The translations under genes and the position numbers were made by a program. A stretch of 64,000 bases of DNA from Lithobates sylvaticus (lineage: Eukaryota > Chordata > Amphibia > Anura > Ranidae), in NCBI GenBank assembly GCA_028564925.1, contig CM053033.1:115646252-115710251 (forward strand), read 5' to 3'. The notes beneath the pieces were generated by a model. That model was not told where the DNA came from and did not search any database. It was given only the letters and a program-made list of their open reading frames with translations. Below are positions 1 to 12,401 of this stretch, one piece after another (the stretch's first letter is position 1; each line of letters opens with the position of its first letter).

Positions 1-2233
1 GGGTTTCAAAATCCTTACTAAGCTTCTTGCACGTATACCAACATCCTCCCTACAGTCAGACTCTGATCAAACATGTTTTATGCCTGGTAAATCCACAGAC
101 AAATACTTGTAGACTCCTCATTAACATACATGTCCCCCACACCAACCAGAGGACACAGTAATTGCATCCCTAGATATAGAAAAAGTATTTGACACAGTTG
201 AATGGGAGTACTTGTGGGAGGTCCTGAGGAGTATGGGTTTTCCACTCATTTATTCAATGGTTGCTTATCTTACACAAAAACCCCACTGCATTTATTAAAT
301 TGGGAGGTGGCCTATCAGAATCTTTTTCACTCTGCAGGGACTGCCCTCACTCATCGGCTCTTTTCTCCATCACTATGGAACAGATAGTGAAGACTCTCCG
401 CAGTTCCAAAGAGATGAAAGGCCTTCATATCGGCTGGCTGGAGGAGAGGTTGGCCCTGTACGCTGGCAATCTACTCCTTTTTCTTATTGACCTCTGGTCC
501 TTCTCTAGGGGGTGCTCTCCATATTTTTAATGGCTTCTCAGAGGTCCCGGGCGTTCGGGTGAACTGGACAAAGTCTCAGATTATTACCTGTTGACCCTGA
601 GGTCAGGGCGAGTGCCCCACCTGATGTCTCTACGGTGGGTAGACAGGTTTAAGTGTATAGGTATTATAATTTCTCGATCTGCTATTGAACATGTAGGGTT
701 GAATTTGTTACCAACACTGGTCATTGTTAAGGCGCAGCTTAAGGCATGGTAGAACTTGCCACGGTCACTATTAGGTGGCATAAATCTTGTAAAAATGAAA
801 TATTGCCCAAATTCACTTGTTTCGTAACTCTCCCCAATGGTACCTAAAAAAGTTTTCTTCTACTCTTAATGAACTTTTGGCATCTTTTCTGTGGGGCCCC
901 AGTTCAGCCCAGTACAAACTATCTATTTTAATGAGACCTTCCTCACAGGGGGGCCTTTCCATGCTTGTTTTAAATACTTCTTAGCCTCAAAATTAGTTAC
1001 AGCCTACGGGTGGCTATGCTCTGATATTTTTAATACTAAAAAGGTTCTGGAGGCAGCAGTGCTCTCATCTAGTGAAGGCCTTCAATAATTGCTCTATCGT
1101 GGGAATAATGCCCCATACCAATTGACGCCTCCTATGCTTACCACCCTTAAGGTTTGGAAAGTGGGCTTGGGCTTTGAGCAGGTTACTTCCATGCAGATTC
1201 CCCCAAACACTGCCTTAATGGATTAAACCTACCTTGCTTAATTTTTCTCTCCCAGATCCCCAAGCTTGGACCAAATTCCATCTAAAATCATGATCACATA
1301 TTATGGACCAAGGTAAACTGATTTAATTCCATATTTGCTCGATATACACAGTCCCACTCTCCTACTATTTTAGATATTGACAACTACCCCGTGCCTTTAG
1401 CAGCCAATTTCCTGACTCTTCAGTGTGCCTCTCCATGTCGACTCTTGAGGAGACTGTGCGGACTGACTGTTCAAAAAAACCTGTGTCGTTCTTCTATAAT
1501 CACCTGTACTCAGTTACATTCAGGGAGTTGTCAGCTCTTTGGAATAAATGGCTAGTAGCTATTCCGGATCTTGGGAATGATTGGTCAGATATATGGGACT
1601 TCCCGTTTAAGCAACTGGTCTCCCTTAGGGACCGGCTTATTCAGTTTAGAGTAGTACACTGAGCCTACAATAGGCCATACAGAGTGCATAAAATGGTTTC
1701 TAATGCTCTCACACTAGAGGGGACTTTACTCACATTTTATGGTCACGCCCAGTCATCGCACAATACTGGGGAGCAGTGGCTCATGTCACACAAAGGGTCT
1801 CCGGACAAGACCTTTCTCCCTCCTTAGGTGTCTGCCTACTGGGCTTGGTTGAAGAGCTGGCCCCTACAGTGGCAGAACAGATGTTGTTGGGACTCCTTCT
1901 GTTTTATACAAGGAAAGCCATAATTCTGGCCTGGAAAAAAACCTGCCCCTCCAACAGTTTCAGCCTGAATGAAACTGGTCAACTCTGCCATACCCCTCTA
2001 TAAGGACACCTACTATAATAGAGGTTGTCTGAAGAAATTTAACAAAAAATCTGGGGTAAATGGCTTAAAGATGACTCTACAACACACGTCTGATGTTTCT
2101 CATTAAGGGTTAAAATCCTGTTTTCTTGTTCATCTCAGCCATCTTAATACAGTGGAAGGGTGAGCAGGGCTAGGCCGGCCTACTGGGGTTGTTTTTTTCT
2201 GTATGATATACATTCAAGTATTGGGGTGAGACA

Positions 2234-2280
<47 letters not shown>

Positions 2281-2425
2281 TGAGTTGCTTTCTATTTCTT
2301 TTTTTTTTTTGTTGGCAGCCGCACGGGGCTCCAGCAGTCTGCCTAAGGTTACCCCTGCGTGGGCTAGGTTTGTGTTTATTAAAATTCCAGTAAAAATAAT
2401 AATAAAAAAATAATAATTGTTAGTC
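1..2425 (+). mobile_element. Degraded L1/Tx1-clade LINE, ORF2 RT to 3' end
   Basis: The left edge starts inside a LINE reverse-transcriptase region. At about 150-240 a frame reads IASLDIEKVFDTVEWEYLWE, which matches the conserved 'DAEKAFD' block of L1/Tx1 ORF2. Downstream (1423-1662) the frame has the ORF2 C-terminal style, including SLRDRLIQFRVVH. Frames are broken by many stops and shifts, so this is an old dead copy. The 3' end is taken at the A-rich AATAATAATAAA run near 2395-2420. A CA microsatellite lies in the 3' part. The 5' part is outside the window. Being on the plus strand, it is antisense to GPR107. Confidence 0.75.
2235..2278. repeat. (AC)n microsatellite
   Basis: About 22 uninterrupted AC units inside the 3' region of the old LINE. 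Confidence 0.97.
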
Positions 2426-2544
2426 ATTTATGTAAAGTCCATTTAAATCTAGTAGTCTAACATTACTCTCAAAAGATCCTCAAAAAAGTGAAAACCTGCC
2501 GATTAAGCTTTGGGCAGTTATCCATCGATTTTGGACACATGGTA

Positions 2545-3006
2545 TTAAAAGAAGTATGGATTTTCATTTTTTTTTTCATCATACTTACCTAGCTAGATGC
2601 AGCAGTCTGATCCTACATCTATCCCCTGCTGGCTCTAGGGCTGCTAACCGAGCGATCAAACTGCGCTGATTGCTCGGTTCCCACAGCTTCGTGAGCAGAG
2701 AGACGGTGACTGCAGTCACTGGCTTTGTGCTCTGCTCCCCCCCATGCTCACTGGAGTGCTGGGCTGTGGAGGGGGTGGGAGCGGCCGACTTAGGCTCTCA
2801 GTGACTCCCTGAGAGGCTGAGCCAGGTGCTGGTCCAGGAATGTGGGTGGATCCCGACCATATGATCAAGATCCTTCCTGAGCCTGGACCGGCTCTGTGAT
2901 GTCAGCCTACTGTCTGCTGCAAATGGGTCACAGGAGTGCAAAATTAACTGCACTCCTGTGATCTACAGAAGTACAGCCAAATGAGCTTTGGCTATACTTC
3001 TCCTTT
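2545..3006 (+). mobile_element. Non-autonomous element, family 'M4', copy 1
   Basis: The ends read AAAAGAAGTATGGA and TATACTTCTCCTTTA, an imperfect inverted pair. The body (ACTTACCTAGCTAGATGCAG, then a GC-rich centre) closely resembles the copy at 28540-28940 in the same orientation. No coding capacity is seen. It carries an ACTTACCT box near its left end, which is a splice-donor consensus on the minus strand. Confidence 0.7.
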
Positions 3007-3299
3007 ACGGTTTGTGTTCCAAAAATGTCCTAGTAAATCAAATTCATGGTAATCGCTTGATTTCACCAATTTAAACTGGACCACAGACACCTCTATTTTC
3101 CATAAATAAAACAAGGACATAGACATGCATGCAGACACGTATTTTGAGTGGGATAAGGAGGGCCAACACTGTATCAATGTGACCATTATAGTGCCTATAC
3201 TATACCCAATATAAAGACCATCTGTTTATAAAATGGCTACATATGAGGTCCAAACTTTGAACAAGGTTGGCAAGGGATCTTATGTTGATTTGTTTCAGC

Positions 3300-4434
<1,135 letters not shown>

Positions 4435-4800
4435 CGTTAGGGATGAGCCCGTGGTTCGAGTCAAACGTAAGTTAAACTGGAACATCGGGTGTTCGTTTGT
4501 TCTAAAACAACCCGAACATGGGGGGGTTGTCAGGAAATGCAAGCACCGCGGAATGCCCCATAATGCACTGCGAGATCACAGTGCATTTCTGTATGATGAT
4601 TGGCCAAAGCATGCAACTGACCCTACATGCTTTGGCCAATCACTGCGCGCTCTGCTGAGAGAGCCATAATTGGCCAAAGGTAGGGTGCCTTTGGCCAATC
4701 ATGGCTCAGGGCGACTAAGTCCACGCCCCACACTTTATAATGCTGCGTACATAGTGGCCGTGTATAGTTTGTGGACGGCGCTAGATTGAGCTAGATTAGG
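4435..4800. repeat. Dispersed repeat with two TTGGCCAA-type hairpins
   Basis: TTGGCCAAAGCATG and CATGCTTTGGCCAAT face each other at about 4601-4643. GGCCAAAGG and CCTTTGGCC face each other at about 4672-4698. The rest is a moderately GC-rich block (TTAGGGATGAGCC..., CATAATGCACTGCG...) with no coding potential. The origin as a dispersed frog repeat is inferred from style only. Confidence 0.5.
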
Positions 4801-5293
4801 CAGGCAGGTTAGTGGGGACATATCAACATTTAATCCATTTAAAGATTTGATCCGTGTGCGATGCGAATTCAGCTCCATAGACTGCAAAATTTGCAGTAGA
4901 ATCGCAAGAACACAAAGAATTCGCAATGCAAATTCGCAACGCAATCAGATCAAAATCGCACTAAATTCGCACGCAGCAGTGTGAACCGGCCCTAAAGGGC
5001 TTACATGGTTTTAGCGCTACACATTTCCCATTTATGTTTATATACAATTAGCCTTATTGTTGTGTTAGCAGCTTAGTTTTACACTGGTGGCGCAGCAATT
5101 TACGCACATTTTCAATAATAGATCACCAACTAGACAATTAAAAAGAACACCCTTTGTTTCACAATTCAATCCATTCTCTTATTGTATTTTTATTATTGTT
5201 AAAATACATTGGGGATTATTGAGAGAGAGTTACCCTAATATTGATGAGTTTTCTGTCCCACCTTTGCCTTCATATAGGAAAGGTAGAACCTTA
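4801..5293. repeat. Scrap of 'CACACTG...' type repeat plus unassigned intron
   Basis: At 4850-5000 the sequence GATCCGTGTGCGATGCGAAT ... GCAGTGTGAACCGGCCC has the closing motif of the element class that ends in GTGTGAA..GGCCC, seen whole at 22075-22510. The remainder to 5293 is unassigned. Confidence 0.35.
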
Positions 5294-5760
5294 AAGAGGG
5301 AGTCCGGCAAAAAAAAATTTTTTAAACGTCAGCAGCTACAAATACTGCAACGGCTGACTTTTAAAATAATGGACACTCACCTGTCACAGGGTCCAGCAAC
5401 GTCGGCACCCGAGGCCGAACCATCCCTCAGTCCTCGGATGCTGCTGCCGCCGCTATCTTGGGTATGGGAATCAGGAAATGAAGCCTTGCGGCTTTACTTC
5501 CCGGTCCCCTATTGCGCATGCGCGAGTCGCGCAATGCAATAGAAATGCTCCGCGCTGTCTCTGGGACCCGTGTGTGTCCCAGCAGACAGTGCGGCGGGAC
5601 AGGAAGAGGCATAGACTCCCGTGGGAGTCTATGCCCGGAAGTGGGTGCAAATACCTGACAGGTATCTGCACCCCCCTCCCCCCTGAAAGGTGCCAAATGT
5701 GACACCGGAGGGGGGGAGGGTTCCAATGAGCGGAAGTTCCACTTCCTGTTTTAAGAGATC
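5294..5760 (+). mobile_element. Non-autonomous element, family 'M5', copy 1
   Basis: It starts TTAAAGAGGGAGTCCGGC, with the blocks GTCAGCAGCTACAAATACTG and GGACACTCACCTGTC, then a GC-rich centre with GCGCATGCGCGAGTCGCGCA. The same blocks occur in reverse at 58146-58562, so the two copies are inverted relative to each other. Open frames across it are shadows of GC-rich DNA. Confidence 0.7.
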
Positions 5761-6477
5761 GTTTGATTAGATCTGGCCAGTACTTCCCTTCTAGTCCCAA
5801 TATAAAATTTTTGGACCGTGTAATACAGGGTCTTATCCCCGTTTGTCATGCATACAATGCAATTCTATGATCAGACGGAAATCCATATCACACCCTCATA
5901 AAAGTTTTGAAATCACAATTAAAAAGGACACTATACATGCCAATCCTCTTTTGTAATGTATGCCATAAAGTGCCCTTGTGGGTTACTTTATAGGAGAGTT
6001 CAGGAGCAGTTGAAAAAAATGCCCAACTGCTCCTAAAGCAGCAGCAGTGTACATGAGGCCTAAGGGACAAAAATTAACACAACTTTCGTTAGAATGACCT
6101 TTGTCTATAAAATGTCCAGCTATTTCCCAGATAAAGTTTATGGTATTGTAAGGGATTAATAAAAATAGGACAGAAGGTGATCGAGAATTCTCAGAAAACG
6201 TGAAGTATACTGGATAGATTTTGTCAATACTTTTACCCCTAAAGGATTAAACACTGATTTGTATTTGTTTATTTAAAACAGATTCAATATGTGGCGATAT
6301 CCATATGTATGTATTTTGACAGACTGATAAAGTAATGGATCCCGATTGAAATATGAGGAGAACACCTGTCCTGTCCCATTTCTGTGAGAGTGGAGAAAAA
6401 GTAACCAATGAAGGAATGTAATTGTACTGATTAACCACAGGATTGATTCCATATGTGATTTATTTGTGAAAATGTTT

Positions 6478-6795
6478 AAGACCCCTTTCACACAGGCATT
6501 TTTCAGGTGCTTTTGGGCTAAAAATAGCGCCTGTAAAGCACCTGAAAAACACCTCCCCTGCAGTTCCAGTAAAAAAGCTCAAGTGCTTTCACACTGGAGT
6601 GGTGCGCTTGCAGGGCGTTAAAAAAAAAAAAATCCTGCAAGCAGCATCTTTGGGGCAGTGAAGGAGGGGTGTATACAACCCCTCCTTCACTGCTCCTGCC
6701 CATTGAAATGAATGGGCACTGCTGCCGAAGCACCTTCAAAGCGATTCGGCAGCGGCGATACACGGGTGCATTTAACCCCCTTTTTTTTTTTTTAA
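6478..6795. mobile_element. 'CACACTGG'-type MITE copy
   Basis: It begins CCCCTTTCACACAGGCATTT and contains GCGCCTGTAAAGCACCTGAA, CTTTCACACTGGAGTGGTGC and GGCAGTGAAGGAGGGGTGTA. The same motifs occur in the longer copy at 22075-22510 and the shorter one at 14150-14340. No coding capacity. Confidence 0.55.
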
Positions 6796-7427
6796 ACATG
6801 TGACCAGCAGCAGAGGAGGATTAGATGCTCCTCCTGCCACCGTTTCCCCACAGACAGGCTGGCAAAGAGCTGGGTCATGTGACAGCTGTATATATCGATT
6901 AGAAAAAAAGTACTTGGATTGTTTTTTTGTTCATACAATTAGTGCCACCATCCACATACAGAAATAGAAGCGACAATTTAAAATAAACAGTGTGTGTTTA
7001 GTATCACTTTCAAACTTATCCTTTGCTTACAATGATCAGTTATTATTCATTCATGTAAAACCTTTATTTCAAAAAGGGGAAAAAAAAAATATCTTGCTCA
7101 ACTGCTTTAAAAAGTGTTGGCTGGAGTCTGACTTTAAATAGCTAGTGTATCTAAACATTACTCTCCCTCCAGACTGACAGTGCTGCTGTCTAAAGGTGTC
7201 TCCGTTGCTCCTTTATTCAGAGTGTAGGCACTTGAATACAGGTGTACTACTGGCTAGGTCACAGGTGAAAACATAGGGCAAAGGCCTGAAAAAATAATGC
7301 AGCCACCACATCTAATGGCTGGTAAGCTGCAATATATTACATTCTTGGTTTTGGGTTTAATACCGTTTTAAGACTTCCTAATGGTATAGATTTGCTTTAG
7401 TATATAGTATAGAATTGGTACACTTAC
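6796..7427. other. GPR107 intron '8', 5' part
   Basis: AT-rich intron sequence. A block at 7120-7345 (AAACATTACTCTCCCTCCAG..) resembles the scrap at 4170-4260. Nothing coding is seen. Confidence 0.4.
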
Positions 7428-7529
7428 CTCAAGGTTGAAGGGATACTGCTCCCTGCTTTCTTTAGGACAACTATGGAAGTACAAGCTGTACAGACCCTCC
7501 AAAGAGTTTGAAGTCACATTAAATTCAAA
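7428..7529 (-). CDS. GPR107: GPR107, exon '8': lumenal domain, '[11 protein letters not shown]' segment
   Basis: The exon is 102 nt, phase 0 at both ends, and reads [20 protein letters not shown], then CPKESREQYPFNLE. Human GPR107 has [20 protein letters not shown] and CLGKELPSDKFTFSLD here. The acceptor is TTTCTAG and the donor GAG|GTAAGTG. The NVT sequon (residues 4-6 of the exon) is a likely N-glycosylation site. The Cys of YFHSC corresponds to a conserved lumenal cysteine thought to pair with an upstream one in the mammalian protein. It joins in frame to exons 7 and 9. Confidence 0.95.
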
Positions 7530-7813
7530 CTAGAAAGTAAATTGAAAAAAAAAAAGAAGCTTCAGGTACAACATTGTCAATTTAAATTATGTTTATTTAC
7601 TTACTATAAGTTAACTATGAGCAGACATAAATACACCATGTTAAACACAGCTAGTATATATACCTGAATTTGCAATTTCCTGCTTTTGAGGACAAATATT
7701 AGCATTGCCAGCCAATCACGCCCACAGGCACGTTACAGTGATAACCTTAGTTTGCTGCAGTTTCTCCACAGCTCAATCAGTAGACTGGGGAAAATAGGTG
7801 AAATCAATGTAAT

Positions 7814-8040
7814 CCTTAAAGTGGTTGTAAAGGCTCAAGGTTTACCTTCATGCATTCTATATGCCCAAGAGCGCCGGAGAGCCAGGGACTCCTTCCTCAT
7901 TGGCTCCTGCTGCTGTCAATCACAGACAGCTAGGAGAGACACAGGGCGGAGCCGAGCCGCAGCTGTGTGTGAATGGACATGCAGAGCTGGGGCTCGGGAA
8001 CAAGCCTGCTTGGGAGGAGCCAAGAGCTCCGGCGATGGAC
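7814..8040 (+). mobile_element. 'M3' family non-autonomous element, partial copy
   Basis: It begins TTAAAGTGGTTGTAAAGGCT, then GGTTTACCTTCATGCATTCT, and a GC-rich centre with GGGGCTCGGGAACAAGCCTG. This is the reverse arrangement of the M3 copies at 9757-10241 and 15990-16475, which end in TTTAACAACCACTTTAA or an equivalent. Confidence 0.55.
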
Positions 8041-9566
8041 CAGAAAAGAGGATTAATAGGGATGCTCTGCGCAAAACTGCTGAACAGTTCTGGAGAAAAG
8101 CAGAACGGCGGTCTCCCTTTGTAAACAAGGCAGATCGCCGTTCTTTGAGAAGGGAAGACCGATCTTGTGTTTCTGCCAAGCAGGAACACTGATCTGTCTT
8201 TCCACAGTAAATGCACCCCCCCTCCCCCCAACATTTAGAAAACACTCCCAGGGAACACAGTTAACACATTGATTGCCCCTGATGTTAACCCCTTCACTGC
8301 CAGTGTCTTAAAGTGGTTGTTAAGCCACTTTAACCTGTATACACCATCAGCACTAACTCCTATTGTAGCATCCCCCCCTGTGTGCGATTTATAAAAATAA
8401 ATTCTGCAAATACCTAATTTCACTGCCAAGATTGCGATCACATGACCACTCAGCTTTCTCCTTTTCTCCTGAGATGCAGTGGGCGGGGCTGAGATTCCCC
8501 TGCAGATGTCAGTCTGGAGGGGAGGAGAGAGGTGGCAGGTCATGTGAGGAGAGAGCTGGCAGGCAATCTCGGCCCTTAAATGAGGTATTTACAGCAATTA
8601 TATATCATTCACAGAGGGGGGACACTGCAATAGGAGGCAGTGCTGATGGTGTATACAGGTTAGTGTTAGGAGAGCAGCAGGAGGGGCGAGAGATGGAGAA
8701 AGAGAGAGAGATAGAGATAGAGAGAAGGAGGACACAGGAGAACAGAGGAGAGCAGATAGCAGACTGCTGATGAGGGAGGCAGGTAAACTGACCACAGTGT
8801 CTGGTCTCAGCAGCCATCATACACCGTGGTCAGTTTACAGAGGGGTGGTTTTTTTTTTTTAGGTGTTACAGCGGGCAAAATGACACAGGACAAGCACATT
8901 GTCATACAACATGCTTTAAAGGAGCAGGATCCATTTATTTTTTTGGAGTTAACAAAACGCTTTAAGTACAGTGACAGTGCATATTTCTTTAGCACTGATC
9001 ACTGTATTAGTGTCACTGGTCCCCAAAGTGCCACTTGGTGTCAGATTTGTCCACCGCAATGTCGCAGTTCCACTAAAAATCGCTGATTGCCGCCATTACT
9101 TGTAAAAAAATAAAAATAAAAGAATTCCATAAATATATCCCATAGTTTGTAGACACTATAATTTTAGCACAAACCAATCAATATATGCTTCTTTGGATTT
9201 TTTTTTTTTTTAAAACAAAAATATGTAGCAGAATACATATTGACCTAAATTTAAGACATTAGATTTACTTACATTTTCTTATTGGATATATTTTGTAGCA
9301 GAAAGCAAAAAAATTGTCTTTTCTTCAAAATTGTTGGTCTTTTTTTACTTATAGCGTAAAAAAAAAAAAATATATAAAAATAAAACCACAGAGGTGATCA
9401 AATACCACCAAAAAAAGCTCTATTTGTGGGGGGGGGGGGGAGAACAATTTTACAGTACAACTTCCCACATCCGCACAATTGTCAGTTAAAGTAACGCAGT
9501 GCCATATCGCAAAAAATGGCCTGGTCATGAAGGGGAGTAAACCTTTCAGAGCTGAAGTGATTAAAA
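8041..9566 (+). mobile_element. TTAA-type MITE ('M1') fragment interrupted by a second MITE
   Basis: The M1 body (AACGGCGGTCTCCCTTTGT, TTAACCCCTTCACTGCCAGT) runs to about 8307. It resumes near 8990 (AGCACTGATCACTGTATTAG, then TCCACCGCAATGTCGCAGT) and ends at GAGCTGAAGTGATTAAA. Between them, 8308-8678 is another element with inverted ends: CCTGTATACACCATCAGCAC at 8333 and GTGCTGATGGTGTATACAGG at about 8640. A purine-rich AGAG tract (8690-8750) follows, then a 13-bp inverted pair, GTAAACTGACCAC and GTGGTCAGTTTAC, around 8782-8838. Confidence 0.65.
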
Positions 9567-9756
9567 TCGCACAATCCGCCCCTGCCTCTAACCCATTACC
9601 AGCATAAGAAGCAAGGGGAAATGTCTGTTCTTATTCTGTCAAAAACTAAAAACTGTTTTGTTGGAGTTTTCAGTAGATTGGAGAGGAAGTATGGAAATCC
9701 TGATATCTGGAACAGAGGAAACAAAAAACGAATCCCCCAACTAGTACTACATGTGC

Positions 9757-10241
9757 TTTAAGGAGATATTAAAAATGCAAATTTTTTTTGCGTGTAAAAA
9801 TAACAAACAAACATATTACACTTACCTGCTCTGTGTCCAGATACTGCTCTTCTTGGGTCCCCCGCCGGCGCTCCTGGCCCCTCCCCTCCTGCCTAGTGCC
9901 ACTATAGCAAGCAATTTGCTATGGAGGCACCCAAGCAGGCTCGCTTCCTAGACCATGCTCTGTGAGTCCATTCACACACACAGAGCAGCTCGGCCCCACC
10001 TCTGCTTTCTCCTCATTGGCTGTGACAGACAGTAGCGGGAGCCAATGGCTACCGCTGCTGTCACAGCCAATGAGGAGGGAAGAGACCTGGGAGAGCAGAG
10101 GATCTTGTGCACATAGCTGGATGGAGATGGAGCTCAGGTAAGATTTGGAGGGCCGAGCTGCTTCACACAGAAGGTTTTTTACCTTCATGCATACAATGCA
10201 TGAAGGCAAAAAAAACCTTGAGCCTTTAACAACCACTTTAA
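9757..10241 (+). mobile_element. 'M3' family non-autonomous element, copy
   Basis: AACATATTACACTTACCTGC at the left, a GC-rich body (GGGTCCCCCGCCGGCGCTCC), and the right end CCTTGAGCCTTTAACAACCA with CTTTAA. Other copies lie at 15990-16475, 26031-26462 and 48131-48614. No open frame of merit. The CTTACCT box at 9821-9827 is a donor consensus on the minus strand, which is the GPR107 sense strand. Confidence 0.7.
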
Positions 10242-10963
10242 TTGCTGTCCGTTTCCCTCTTTACTTTGCATCCTCTCCTGCTGAAACAAGAGGCTGCAAG
10301 AAGAAATTCCCCAAGATGACACAGAAAGCAATAAAGATCTCACAGATGAGTAGCCCTGAGCTGACAGTTTTTGTCCCATGCCGCTCATCTGTTCCTAATT
10401 GCATACAACACCTCGGGCGCCTGTTTACATGGCAACAGCCACTGCAGCTGTCAGCCTGTCATTGGTTTGTACAAGCTGCCTGGTCATGGCTGATCACACA
10501 CACACACACACACACGTGATTCTTGCCAGAGATGAATGCCCTATTCTTGGTCGGTGTATGGCCTTGATTGGCAGTGTGATCAAATAAACACCACTTCTGT
10601 ACATACAGTAAGCCCCTAAATTACAATCCATGGTTTCCGACTGCCCCTCAGCATCCTGCAATGAATAGTTTTTTTAAATATTGGCCATGAGTGCACCTGC
10701 ATTGCTTTAGGAGATGTTATAGGGAGGGAGAACCTCTGCCATGAAGCTCAGATCAAGGACCACATGCTGTGGGCACTAAGCTTCTAGTCTTTTAAAAAAA
10801 GTATGTACAGGCACCTAGCTTTGTTCATGCTTTTGGACCAGTCATTCTCTATAACAAAGTCTGGCACATGTGTGGACCTCAGGAATACAGGGGACCGCAA
10901 AACCTAAAACACTGTCCAGCCTGCAGAAAGGAAGTTATATATTAGTAGAAGATGAAAATATAC
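10242..10963. other. GPR107 intron '7', with short (CA)n tract
   Basis: Unassigned intron DNA with a CA repeat at about 10494-10515. Nothing coding recognised. Confidence 0.4.
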
Positions 10964-11005
10964 CTGGAAGGATGCAACCCCTTTATCAACTTTAATCTGA
11001 TAACA
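10964..11005 (-). CDS. GPR107: GPR107, exon '7': small lumenal exon
   Basis: A 42-nt exon (14 codons, phase 0 at both ends) reading CYQIKVDKGVASFQ. The human protein has KSFSVHNNGGAVSFQ just before FFFNIS, the same place. The acceptor is GTTGCAG and the donor CCAG|GTATAT. On its own the exon is too short to be convincing. It is supported by the in-frame joins to exons 6 and 8 and the shared VSFQ/ASFQ ending. Confidence 0.88.
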
Positions 11006-11424
11006 CTGCAACAGAGAAAAAGAAAAAGGTTATGGCTGATGTGATAAAGTTGCATAAAATCACAATGACAGATGTAAAATGGTAAGTTATAAATGTTTGT
11101 GGGCCCTTTTAGAAAATATTTGGCTGTCTGGGGAGCATAGGAATGCAAGTATCCTCCACAAAGAAAAATCAAATAATATTTGGTGAACTCAAGTTTTTGC
11201 ATTCACTGGTTTGCTCCTAGCACTACAGTGCAAGGTGTTTATCACTGAAACAATGGCCAGTGTGCACTAATGTTTGCCAGCCAGCTCAAAACACACAGGC
11301 TTGGTGGTGGCCCTGGACACTTCCAGAAACAAGCACCTCCAAGTCTACAAATACCTCACAAAACCCTAGGCATTCTATTATGAAAAATTGCCAGAAAGTC
11401 TGCTTCAGTTAAAGTGGAACTTTA
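11006..11424. other. GPR107 intron '6', 3' part
   Basis: AT-rich intron sequence with no feature recognised. Confidence 0.4.
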
Positions 11425-11700
11425 AAGCAAGCCATACATTTAGCAATCAACATTGCTTTATTTCCCCATCAACAATGTGTTGATGGGGAGAATCCCTCCC
11501 GAGGAGCTATTGTATTCTGAAAGCAGGAGGTTTCCCCGCTGTCACAATACAATGATTATTGATGGCGGCTATAGCCGCCAGCAACGATCAAACAAACAAC
11601 AGGCTGGTTGTACTGAAGTTGATTGAGCAATCGACCTTCAGTACAACCAGCCTGCCCAAACATGGATCAGCAGGAATTTTGCTCCATCTATGGCTGGCTT
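11425..11700. mobile_element. MITE 'M6', copy 1, with internal perfect hairpin
   Basis: The terminal inverted repeats are AAGCAAGCCATACATTTAGC and, at the right end, GCTCCATCTATGGCTGGCTT. Inside, GGTTGTACTGAAGTTGATTG faces CAATCGACCTTCAGTACAAC at 11605-11650, a near-perfect stem. CCCCATCAACA and TGTTGATGGGG form a second small stem near 11464. A copy in reverse order lies at 46271-46608. Confidence 0.7.
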
Positions 11701-11715
11701 AAGTATGAAAAAAGA

Positions 11716-11716
11716 G

Positions 11717-11744
<28 letters not shown>
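11716..11744. repeat. Poly(A) tract
   Basis: A run of about 28 A immediately right of MITE M6. Confidence 0.9.
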
Positions 11745-11747
<3 letters not shown>

Positions 11748-11783
11748 GGTAACAGGCAGGATTTTTTAATTGCAGGAAAGACA

Positions 11784-12108
11784 TGCTGAGGTTGATTTAC
11801 TAAAACTGAAGAGTGCAAAATAAGGTGCAGCTGTGCATGGTAGCCAAACAGCTTCTAACTTCATCTTGTTCAATTTAGCTTAGACAAATAAAAAAACAGA
11901 AGCTTATTGGTTTCTATGCAGAGCTGCACCAGATCTTGCACTCTAGACTTTCAGTAAATACTATAGGGTTCATTTATTAAAGCTGGAGAGTGCAAAATCA
12001 TGCTCACTTCTGCATAGAAACAAATCAGGTTCAAGCTCTTATTGACAAAGCTTGATTGAACAAGCGAAGGTTGCACTTTTCAGCTTTAGTAAATAAACCC
12101 CCGTCTCT
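11784..12108. mobile_element. Two tandem copies of 'TTTACTAAA' palindromic MITE ('M7')
   Basis: The first copy runs from TTGATTTACTAAAACTGAAG to TCAGTAAATACT. The second runs from GGTTCATTTATTAAAGCTGG to CAGCTTTAGTAAATAAACCC. Both share the GAGAGTGCAAAATC and TTCTATGCAGA blocks with a cleaner copy at 51526-51702. The two copies lie head to tail with only a few bases between them. Confidence 0.7.
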
Positions 12109-12401
12109 TCTGCATTAAAGTTTCTTACCTGCCAGTCCGCTGCTGTACACCAAGCCTCACATGCATAGTGCAGTGCACAATTTCGGCAATGCCGAGTTGA
12201 CTGAACCCTCAAAACAGTGTGGAGTTGGTAGTCTGGTTCAATCTCCCTGCATTCCTTTCAACCAGGTGTTAAGGCACCTGCCTTGGCATGTGGGATGCCA
12301 TAGGTCTACTCATATTTAAGGGCTTTCTTGCATCACAGACGTTGTTGGTTTTTCACTCCCTTTCATGCTCCGACCTATTGGCAAAACAACATGCAAATCC
12401 T

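Noticed and set aside
5087-5542. A 151-codon open frame
   Set aside because: It lies across the left edge of MITE M5, and the inverted copy at 58146 does not keep the frame.
7686-8192. A 168-codon open frame
   Set aside because: It runs across the M3 and M1 MITE boundary and has no motif. The GC-rich element interior gives open frames by chance in several phases.
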